Part shown: positions 7,802 through 14,280 of the stretch, one piece after another
Position numbering within the stretch: the first letter of the stretch is position 1
Layout of the letters: the number at the start of each line of letters is the position of its first letter
Assembly: GCF_018130825.1 (NCBI RefSeq)
Contig: NZ_JAFCJS010000004.1
Span: 124,001-188,000, forward strand
DNA: 64,000 nucleotides
From: Bradyrhizobium liaoningense
Lineage (GTDB): Bacteria > Pseudomonadota > Alphaproteobacteria > Rhizobiales > Xanthobacteraceae
Reading direction: 5' to 3'
Notes under the pieces: model-generated
Told to the model about the DNA's origin: nothing
What the model saw: the letters and a program-made list of their open reading frames with translations, nothing else
Databases searched by the model: none
Translations under genes and position numbers: made by a program

Positions 7802-7954
7802 GCGGCCGGCGTGATCGTGCTGTTCGCGACGATGCCGACCGGCGTGAACACCTACATCTTCGCGGACCAGCGGCTGGTGAAGCCGGTGTCGGGCGCGGTC
7901 GCGCAGGGGACGCTGCTGGCGGCAGTGACGTTGCCGGTGATGGTGCGAGGGTGA
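7802..7954 (+). pseudogene. Decayed copy B of the AEC permease 3' end
   Basis: Encodes AAGVIVLFATMPTGVNTYIF, then ADQRLVKPVSGAVAQ and VTLPVMVRG before TGA. It matches the last 50 or so residues of the AEC protein with a 3-residue deletion (AVQYQRL to ADQRL) and substitutions, and starts further upstream in the gene than copy A. No start codon. It directly precedes the Ntn-hydrolase-like gene. Confidence 0.88.
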
Positions 7955-8062
7955 GGTAGGGTTGGCGATGCCGATCCGACGACATCTTGCCGGAATACCT
8001 GAAGATTGACCGCCCTTACGGGCCACCTCAAGAATCGTGGATAACTGACAAGGAGACTGAAG

Positions 8063-8950
8063 GTGACCGTTGGACTAGCGCGTCGATTTGGTGATCGCAT
8101 GCTTATCGCTACGGACACAATGATCCACGATGAGACGACAGCAAAGCGCAACCTGATTCCTGGGAGAGTGAAGGCCATTGTCTTATGCGAAGATGTCTCG
8201 GTCGCTTATGCAGGGACGGTGGGACATGCGCTGCCCGCCATCCAGCACGCGGCCGCAGTTGCGCGTGACGGTCGTCGTATCGAAGACGTGATCAAGCCCT
8301 TGAGAAACGCAAGCGCTGAGAGTGCAGCCAGGGGTGAAGAATTTCGGACAGAGTTTCTCGTGGCCTCGCACCGCAGCAGAGTCGCTATGTTCAAGATTTG
8401 GAAAGACGGCCTGATCACTGAGAACGATGACCGTCTATGGATAGGACAGCCCGACGTTGTTACCGCAATCGAGAACATTGAGGCTGATACCCCCACAGCG
8501 CTCGCGCATAGCACCATCATCCCATTCATTAGCCCTGAAGAGCACCGGTTCGCTTGTACAATCAACAAAATTGCCACGCAGCCGGCACGCTTCCTAAGTA
8601 ACCATGTGGGAGGCTTTATGATCACGGTTCTCGCGTCGCCGTTCGGGCACACCTACCAACATGTACTAGGGGCGACGATGCTCCAGGATATGGAATTCGG
8701 CAAAGCTAGAGGCGAAGAACAGCAGGCCGAACAACAAACCGGAATGAACTATTACACCTACCAAATCCTAGCGAATTTTTGGAGAGGTGCAGCAGTAGTT
8801 GCAGCGTATCTCGAGCAACCGAAACTTGGATTTCTATATCAGCCGCTCGAATGGAATGGCGTCGAGACGTTCAATGAAACGACTCCTGAAGAGCTCCTAT
8901 GCCGTCTCCGAGAAGTAGCAACCTCGATGGGTGCCGTTGAACGGATCTAG
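8063..8950 (+). CDS. Predicted Ntn-hydrolase of the proteasome/HslV fold
   Basis: 295 residues; GTG start with AAGGAG 7 bp upstream. After removal of Met the chain begins T-V-G-L, giving a possible N-terminal nucleophile Thr1. ATDTMIHDE puts Asp at position 17, exactly as in HslV and proteasome beta subunits, and a lysine follows at about position 36 (GRVKAIVL), near the catalytic Lys33. Later segments fit the same fold: VAYAGTVGHAL, EFLVASHRSR..FKIWKDG, LWIGQPDVVTAIE (compare iGsGs..A) and VGGFMITVL. The remaining C-terminus (about 90 residues) is not recognised. No hslU, Anbu-operon or proteasome partner is near. Fold assignment is inference from motif order; activity and substrate are unknown. 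It is flanked by AEC copy B and a transposase, and is AT-richer than core genes. Confidence 0.6.
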   Translation: MTVGLARRFGDRMLIATDTMIHDETTAKRNLIPGRVKAIVLCEDVSVAYAGTVGHALPAIQHAAAVARDGRRIEDVIKPLRNASAESAARGEEFRTEFLVASHRSRVAMFKIWKDGLITENDDRLWIGQPDVVTAIENIEADTPTALAHSTIIPFISPEEHRFACTINKIATQPARFLSNHVGGFMITVLASPFGHTYQHVLGATMLQDMEFGKARGEEQQAEQQTGMNYYTYQILANFWRGAAVVAAYLEQPKLGFLYQPLEWNGVETFNETTPEELLCRLREVATSMGAVERI

Positions 8951-9097
8951 GGGAGCCGTTGCGCCGGAGGAGGCGGATGCATCACGCAGCTGCCGAAACG
9001 CAATGGAGGCGTGCACAGCACTTGCATCCGTGAGTCGACGAAGGTGCCAAAGGTCCAAAGAAGGACCGGTGGTGCGGCCGAATGATGGAGATGAGCG

Positions 9098-10654
9098 ATG
9101 CCGTGGACATCGAGAACGGTCATTGAGGCGAGGCAGGAGTTTGTCACCCTGGCCAGTTCGCCCCGCGCAAACATCCGGGCGCTTTGCCGCAAGTTCAACG
9201 TCAGCCCCAAGACGGCCTACAAGCTGCTCGCGCGTGTTCGTACAATGGGGCCTGCTGGGTATCAGGATCGTTCCCGGCGGCCTCGGCACAATCCTTCGAG
9301 AACGCCAGCAGAAATCGAGAACGAAGTATTTTCGGTCCGCGCAAGTCATCCGCTCTGGGGCGGCCGGCGGATCGCGGGCGAACTTCGCAGGCGCGGCAGA
9401 GCAAAAATCCCTGCGCCATCGACAATCACAACAATGCTCTCACGAAGAGGAGCGCTCAGCCCCGCGGACGCCATGGGGGCAATCACCAGCATCCCGGCCG
9501 ACCCAGCCGGAGAGCTGCCCGCGTGCTGCAAGGTGAGGATGCCCCCTGCTGTCGGTGCATCCGATCTCCGCATCGTCATCGAGCATTTGCTGAGAGCACG
9601 GGTTCTCAACCGCAGGCGGGCCATGGTGCTGCTGACCCATTGGCTCGGCGTTCGGCAGAGCATGTTGTGTGGACTGATCGGGCTAAGTCCTATCACCTGG
9701 CGCCGTTGTCTTCGCGTCTACGCCGAAGGCGGTGTAGATAGCCTGTTCGCGCGGCGCCGAAGCCCCACGCGGAAATTCGATAGTGAAGAACTCAGGAACG
9801 CCCTGTTTGATACCCTGCACCGACCGCCGAGCGAGTTCGGGATCAACCGCACCACATGGAAGGTTGCTGATCTTGGGCGCGTCCTTGCGCAAAGAGGACA
9901 GGCGGCGAGCGAGGAGACGGTCCGCAAGATCATAAAGTCTTCAGGCTATAAGTGGCGCAAAGCCCGCATCGTGCTGACCTCGAACGACCCGGAATTCGCT
10001 CAGAAGGTCGACCGGATCAAGTCGATCTTGAGCAACCTTGCCCCTGACGAAGCATTCTTCTCGATCGACGAGTTCGGGCCATTTGCCGTCAAGCACCAGC
10101 CGGGGAGATCGCTTACGGCTCCCGGCGAACGGCCACTCGTGCAGCAATGGCAAAAGTCTCGGGGCACCGTCACGCTGACGGCCGCAATCGAGCTTTCGTC
10201 CAATCAAGTCACGCACTTCTACAGCGAGAAAAAGAATACGGCAGAAATGATTCGCATGATGAAGGTGCTCCTCGATAAATACCGGGATCGCAGCTGCATC
10301 TATCTCTCCTGGGATGCTGCCTCATGGCACGTCTCAAAGGAGCTGAACCAAACGGTCGAGCACCACAACAGCCGAATAGTCGGACCAACAGTCGTGATCG
10401 CACCTTTGCCCGCGCGGGCGCAATTCCTCAATGTCATCGAATCGGTCTTCAGCGGCATGGCTCGCGCCATCATTCACAACAGCAACTACCAGTCGCCCGA
10501 CGAAGCAAAAGCGGCGATTGACCGGTATTTTGAAGAAAGGAATGAGCATTTCCGGGCGAATCCGCGCAGGGCCGGCAACAAGATCTGGGGCAAGGAGCGG
10601 GTACCCGCGGAATTCTCCCAGTCGAACAACTGCAAGGATCCACGGCTCGGTTGA
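9098..10654 (+). CDS. Chimeric transposase: IS481-type DNA-binding region fused to IS630-type DDE transposase
   Basis: 518 residues in one frame. Residues 1-120 match the N-terminus of IS481-family transposases (MPWTSRTVIEARQEF; CRKFNVSPKTAYKLL; QDRSRRP; HPLWGGRRI) but stop before that family's DDE core. From about residue 148 an IS630-type protein follows, with its own helix-turn-helix (GLIGLSPITWRRCLRVY) and all three acidic residues: SIDEFG (about 10068), SWDAASWH (about 10312) and NVIESVF (about 10439). An ATG at 9539 preceded by AAGGTGAGG would start the IS630 part alone, so two products may be made. Probably an IS630 element that landed in an IS481 gene and kept frame. Confidence 0.8.
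   Translation: MPWTSRTVIEARQEFVTLASSPRANIRALCRKFNVSPKTAYKLLARVRTMGPAGYQDRSRRPRHNPSRTPAEIENEVFSVRASHPLWGGRRIAGELRRRGRAKIPAPSTITTMLSRRGALSPADAMGAITSIPADPAGELPACCKVRMPPAVGASDLRIVIEHLLRARVLNRRRAMVLLTHWLGVRQSMLCGLIGLSPITWRRCLRVYAEGGVDSLFARRRSPTRKFDSEELRNALFDTLHRPPSEFGINRTTWKVADLGRVLAQRGQAASEETVRKIIKSSGYKWRKARIVLTSNDPEFAQKVDRIKSILSNLAPDEAFFSIDEFGPFAVKHQPGRSLTAPGERPLVQQWQKSRGTVTLTAAIELSSNQVTHFYSEKKNTAEMIRMMKVLLDKYRDRSCIYLSWDAASWHVSKELNQTVEHHNSRIVGPTVVIAPLPARAQFLNVIESVFSGMARAIIHNSNYQSPDEAKAAIDRYFEERNEHFRANPRRAGNKIWGKERVPAEFSQSNNCKDPRLG
9098..10654 (+). mobile_element. Insertion-sequence remnant(s), boundaries not resolved
   Basis: The transposase frame defines a mobile segment. I could not find convincing terminal inverted repeats or a duplicated TA target at its edges, so the true ends are unknown. 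The catalytic residues of the IS630 part are intact. Confidence 0.6.
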
Positions 10655-10726
10655 TGCTCACCGAACCGCACCACGCTCTCATCGAATGAGAAGTCCAGCC
10701 ATCGCCCGACTTCGTTTCCTTTGGAT

Positions 10727-10799
10727 TACGGTGACAGTGCACAAAATTGGCCTTGACCAGCGCTTCAGATAGCGCACCGGATTAGTGGAATGTCACCGA
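10727..10799. repeat. Second copy of the TACGGTGACAG mini-element
   Basis: TTACGGTGACAGTGCAC begins it and TGTCACCGAA ends it; the left 30 bp are almost identical to 7093-7122. Like the first copy, its right end lies beside a decayed AEC fragment (10812). Confidence 0.65.
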
Positions 10800-10811
10800 A
10801 CGCGATGTTAG

Positions 10812-10869
10812 GCACGGTCGCGCTGGAGACGCTGCCGGCGGTGATGATCGTGGCGGGTAAGCTAGTTCG
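10812..10869 (+). pseudogene. Decayed copy C of the AEC permease 3' end
   Basis: GGTCGCGCTGG, ACGCTGC and the run GGTGATGATCGTGGCGGG follow the order of the last 75 bp of the intact AEC gene with an internal deletion, ending near AAGCTAG. Too short to code. It is recognised because copies A and B lie upstream in the same orientation. Confidence 0.65.
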
Positions 10870-10920
10870 GCGAGCGATCATTGCGTGTCCTGTACCCGAA
10901 CAACCGCGGCTCATAGGCAC

Positions 10921-11430
10921 CTAATTCTTGATCCCCTCCGCACGAAGCAGGTCGTTGAAATTGAGGTGGACCACACCTTCCTTGTCACAAATGTCGGGTA
11001 TTTTTTGTCGCTTGGCGCTATCCTGATCAACGTTCGTTTTCTTTTCACTGCTGACCACAGGAAGTCCAAGAGTCTTCGCCAGCGCAATGATCGTTAGATC
11101 GTTCAATCCGATCGTCCCCTTGCGATTGCCATTATACTCAGAGATGACGGCCGCGTGTCGGACCTTCATCTCCTCGTAGTGCGCCACGTACGTCTTCCAG
11201 TCCCAGTTCTCCTCCTCGATTTCCATCTGGAGCGCGGCTTCATTATCCTTGATGCACTCTCCAATGGGGCCAGGAAGGTGTTCGAGCTCCTCGTATATCT
11301 CGACTGTCACGGCAAACGTCCCGTCCGCGACCAACCCAGCAACCTTCGCCCAGATCGTCGGGTGGATGTCCTCTGGCATGAACTCCAGAGGGTTGCTCAA
11401 CCCCGATGTATCGAGGCAATATTTCTTCAT
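10921..11430 (-). CDS. PIN-like (DUF4411-type) putative toxin nuclease
   Basis: 169 residues. It starts MKKYCLDTSGLSNP, the first acidic residue of a PIN fold (D7), then VTVEIYEELEHL with the second acidic cluster, and GLNDLTIIALAKTLGLPVVSSEK, the D-x-x-I-x-x-A helix and V-S-S-E/D strand typical of PIN domains. PIN domains are metal-dependent RNases. Its ATG overlaps the TGA of the upstream XRE-ImmA gene by one base, so translation is coupled. The pair XRE/ImmA + DUF4411 is a known association regarded as a toxin-antitoxin-like module; activity is inferred. Confidence 0.78.
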   Translation of the reverse strand: MKKYCLDTSGLSNPLEFMPEDIHPTIWAKVAGLVADGTFAVTVEIYEELEHLPGPIGECIKDNEAALQMEIEEENWDWKTYVAHYEEMKVRHAAVISEYNGNRKGTIGLNDLTIIALAKTLGLPVVSSEKKTNVDQDSAKRQKIPDICDKEGVVHLNFNDLLRAEGIKN

Positions 11431-12623
11431 CAGGTTCTGAAATGATTTCGGATATCATCGAGATGGGCAAGATTTTTGATGCCCATGAATTCTGCCGCAT
11501 TGTGGTTCGTGATCATTCCGTTCGACCACGCGTCAAGGACCAGTCCAGTGTAAAGGTCACCGCGCGAGGACCGGAATCTTGAACCATAGTATTCGGGGCG
11601 GCCGCCGCCCTTGAATTCCTTCTCTTGCTGAAGGAACTGAGGTCTCTTCACCCGCCAGTAAAAATCTTGATCGACGTAACCAAGCTCAACAAGGCGAACC
11701 AGTGCAGCGTGACGGCTCACACAGAAAGCGTTGGCCACACCAGAAATCTTTCCGTCGTCTATGCTTCTCTCTGGTCGGCTCGGCACTGGCTGGAGAATCC
11801 GAACGATTTCGGTCTTCGGCATTAGGAAAGCGCCCGCAAATCCATCACACCAATCTTCTACCTGTCGCGCACGAGTCTTGCTGGGCGCTGATCCTATCGG
11901 ACCGCTGATCCCGCTCTCCTTAAGGACGACGTGTCCAAGCTCATGCGCAAGTGTGAAGGCCTGTGCGGTAGGAGCTTCCTTGCTAAAGACGAGCACGGGC
12001 AGCGGACTTGCAAAGAGGCACATGCCTCGTGCGCCGAAGGCCGCCAGACCGGAATTCTTCATAGTGATGATGCCTGCGCGTTCCAGGTAGTTCCGGAATG
12101 CGCTGATGAACTTCGCCTTATCGTTTCCCTTACGTGAGTACTGCTCGTCCATCGGTAGCTTCAGCGCTTCACGAGCGGCCGCCGCTGCTGCTTCGTGGTT
12201 TTTCCCGAGGCCCCAATAAAACGAGTCATCAAGGACGGGCGGTTTGATCCCGAGAATTTCGTAGAGATCGAGCGCATTGAGGCGCGTCTCTTCGGCTTCC
12301 GCCTGGATTAGAAGGAGTTCGTATTGCTCGTTCGGTGCCTCGGCGTCCGAATGCAGCCGAAAATCCGGAACCAATTCCAGTTCTTTTATCTTCGGCTGCT
12401 CCTTCGAAAGAAGCTCCATGAACGGCACGTCGTAGACGTTTGCCAACTTGCGGGCTTGCTTCACGGTCGGGACGTCTGCGCCACTCTCCCATCGCTGTAT
12501 ATGATCGGGCGTTACTCCGGCGCCTTTCGCAGCGCTATCCAGAGATAGCCGCACGCGCTTGCGCGCCCATTGAAGGACGTCGCGATTGAACGGCGCTCTT
12601 TCTTTCTTCTGCGCGATGGCCAT
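11430..12623 (-). CDS. XRE-family regulator with ImmA/IrrE metallopeptidase domain
   Basis: 397 residues. An N-terminal helix-turn-helix (SAAKGAGVTPDHIQRWESG, residues about 28-46) is followed by a COG2856 peptidase domain with the zinc motif FTLAHELGHVVLKESG near residue 230 and the downstream DGFAGAFLMP segment. The C-terminal 100 residues contain a second FCVSRHAALVRLVELG helical segment typical of this family. AGGTGA precedes the ATG. Such proteins often repress their own operon and are inactivated by proteolysis; here the likely partner is the coupled PIN protein. The module closes the accessory region, next to tRNA-His. Confidence 0.85.
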   Translation of the reverse strand: MAIAQKKERAPFNRDVLQWARKRVRLSLDSAAKGAGVTPDHIQRWESGADVPTVKQARKLANVYDVPFMELLSKEQPKIKELELVPDFRLHSDAEAPNEQYELLLIQAEAEETRLNALDLYEILGIKPPVLDDSFYWGLGKNHEAAAAAAREALKLPMDEQYSRKGNDKAKFISAFRNYLERAGIITMKNSGLAAFGARGMCLFASPLPVLVFSKEAPTAQAFTLAHELGHVVLKESGISGPIGSAPSKTRARQVEDWCDGFAGAFLMPKTEIVRILQPVPSRPERSIDDGKISGVANAFCVSRHAALVRLVELGYVDQDFYWRVKRPQFLQQEKEFKGGGRPEYYGSRFRSSRGDLYTGLVLDAWSNGMITNHNAAEFMGIKNLAHLDDIRNHFRT

Positions 12624-12799
12624 TGCGCGTCACCTTAGCGCAAAACCTAAACTGAATAGTGTGTGATTCAACGGGTCACGCCATGGTTGAGGAGAAAAGG
12701 TCCGCACCCCATCGCATCGGCGGATGCGCGAGCACAGAGCGGCGCTTCTGCCCGCCTCAGCCGCTCGGTGGGTCAACTCTGCTAAGAAATTGATTTTAT

Positions 12800-12876
12800 T
12801 GGTACAGTTGGGTGGGCTCGAACCACCGACCTCCTGTTCCACAGACAGGCGCTCTAACCAACTGAGCTACAACTGC
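12800..12876 (-). tRNA. tRNA-His (anticodon GTG)
   Basis: The minus strand folds into a full cloverleaf: acceptor GCAGTTG/CAACTGT, D arm with AGCTCAGTTGG, anticodon stem CCTGT/ACAGG with loop CTGTGGA (anticodon GTG), T arm GGTGG-TTCGAGC-CCACC, then A73 and an encoded CCA. The base before position 1 is T, so no G-1 is encoded and A73 replaces C73. This is the known alphaproteobacterial tRNA-His form. Confidence 0.97.
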
Positions 12877-13019
12877 ATCCTTGCGAGCCGCCCGAGGGGC
12901 GCCCTTGCTAGGGCCGACAACCGAGGGGGCTGGACGGGGCGGAAACTAGGTGCAACGGCTCCGTTTGGCAAGGCCGCTGCCGGGCTAAAATCCGGCCAAA
13001 ATCACCTTATTCCAGAACA

Positions 13020-13045
13020 AAACCCGGGCCTATCGGCCCGGGTTT
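13020..13045. terminator. Terminator downstream of the phasin gene
   Basis: AAACCCGGGCC / GGCCCGGGTTT arms with a TATC loop, 28 bp past the phasin stop on the minus strand. It is symmetrical enough to work in both directions. Confidence 0.8.
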
Positions 13046-13072
13046 CTTAACTTGATCGATCCGCCGGTCTGA

Positions 13073-13507
13073 TCAGGCGGCGGGCTTGTAGAACTTCGCG
13101 GCACTCGCCTTGATCGGCTCGGCGGTCTCATTGGCGACGCGCTGGCTGATCTCGACCAGCTCCTTGGCCTGGGCCTGGAAGGTCTCGAGCTGGGTGCGGG
13201 CATGGCCGGTCCAGAGCGAGAACGCGTCCGATGGCGACTTGGCGGCGAGCAGCTCCTGGGCGAAGTCCAGCGAGGCCGTGGAGTTGGCCTTCATGAACTC
13301 GACCAGCTTGGCGGTGTATTCGCTCGCGCCCTTGCTGGCGCAGGTGAACACGGCCTCGACGGTGCCGTTGTGGGTCTCGGCCGCGTCCTTGAACTTGGCG
13401 TAGCTCTCGCGGGCCTGCGAAACGCCCTTCTCGGCGAACGCACGCATCTGCTCGGGGACCTCGAACGGAATGATCGAGGCAGAGAACGGATCAGTCGCAC
13501 CTGTCAT
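13073..13507 (-). CDS. Phasin family protein
   Basis: 144 residues, almost entirely helical, matching the phasin_2 family: MRAFAEKGVSQARESYAKFK near the N-terminus, then THNGTVEAVFTCASKGASEY and SLDFAQELLAAKSPSDAFSL, and a final KFYKPAA. Phasins coat polyhydroxybutyrate granules. Start ATG at 13507 has GAGGA about 6 bp upstream; a frame extension to 13519 is not needed. A near-palindrome 157 bp upstream (13664-13680) might bind a PHB regulator. No phaC or phaR gene is nearby. Confidence 0.88.
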   Translation of the reverse strand: MTGATDPFSASIIPFEVPEQMRAFAEKGVSQARESYAKFKDAAETHNGTVEAVFTCASKGASEYTAKLVEFMKANSTASLDFAQELLAAKSPSDAFSLWTGHARTQLETFQAQAKELVEISQRVANETAEPIKASAAKFYKPAA

Positions 13508-13663
13508 GGTTGTCCTCACGCTAATCTTGAAAAAATGGAGTGAGCCTTACGGCGCGCCCGCCGGCCAACCGGGGCCTTCAGTTGGCGGGTACGAAGACTG
13601 GATACGCGAAACAAACGAGGTGACTCGCCCAGCGCCCAGCATTGTCGCTGCCTAACATGTCAA

Positions 13664-13680
13664 CATTGTGCAGCGCAATG
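13664..13680. promoter_or_regulatory. Candidate operator upstream of the phasin gene
   Basis: CATTGTGCAGCGCAATG is a near-palindrome around a central A, with arms CATTG/CAATG and one mismatched pair. TGCA/GCAG-rich palindromes bind the PHB-sensing repressor PhaR in related bacteria, so this is a plausible but unproven site. Confidence 0.35.
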
Positions 13681-13878
13681 CATCAGGCGGGTGCGTCGCG
13701 AAATTTAATCCCGGCGAGGGCGAGGTTCCTAAGGGAGGGAACCCGAGGTTGAGGTAGTGGGGTGCGGGGGAGCACGTGAAGACGGCAGGCTTTCTTACCC
13801 TCCCCGCGAGTCCTGCGGATGCAGCCGGGCTGCGCCTTGCGGGTTCGAGCGGATTGGGGACGGCAGCGGGTTTTTCTT

Positions 13879-14032
13879 ACCCTCCCCTGGAGGGGGAGGG
13901 TCGGCTCGCAACGCGTAGCGATGCGAGACGGGGTGGGGTGACAGTCCCTCAACGGCGGCGGTGCCCGAGGGGAGAGATCACCCCACCCCGCTCGCGCTGC
14001 GCGCGATCGACCCTCCCCCTCCAGGGGAGGGT
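13879..14032. repeat. Long imperfect palindromic repeat (ACCCTCCC family, second copy)
   Basis: Arms ACCCTCCCCTGGAGGGGGAG and complement, with inner GGTGGGGTGA / TCACCCCACC. Shares ends with 2486-2643 but has a different inner segment (CAACGCGTAGCGATG). Confidence 0.85.
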
Positions 14033-14280
14033 GGGCACCGCGCGCGCCGCGTGCAGCCTCGGCAGCGGCCTGATGGTCGCCGCGCCCCTGCGAATCCTGC
14101 GGATGCAGCGGGGCTGCGGCTTGCTTGGGTGGCATCATTAAGGTTATCGCGGCTTTCGGCCGCTCTCCGTCGACCGGGGCCGTGGACCTGCCCGCGCCCG
14201 CGGGCAATACTAACCCTTTCTTAAGGCTGTCATTCCGGCAGCCGCCCCACGAGACGCCGACGAGACGTGAAGCCGGTTGG

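Larger units (their letters stand above)
13508..14280. other. Long intergenic region between phasin and histidine kinase
   Basis: About 770 bp with no supportable gene. It contains the phasin promoter region (13510-13700), the large palindromic repeat at 13879-14032, and GCATCCGCAGGA-type words on both sides of that repeat (13810 and 14095), which may belong to a larger mosaic element. Confidence 0.6.

Noticed and set aside
8063..8950. Anbu or BPH proteasome-type protein
   Set aside because: Anbu proteins are about 240 residues and sit with transglutaminase and alpha-E genes. Those neighbours are absent and the C-terminal tail differs; only the general fold is claimed.
12800..12876. tRNA-His as integration site of the accessory region
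   Set aside because: The XRE-ImmA genes end nearby, but no duplicated tRNA 3' end and no integrase were seen on the other side; the duplicated sequence is the AEC gene end instead.
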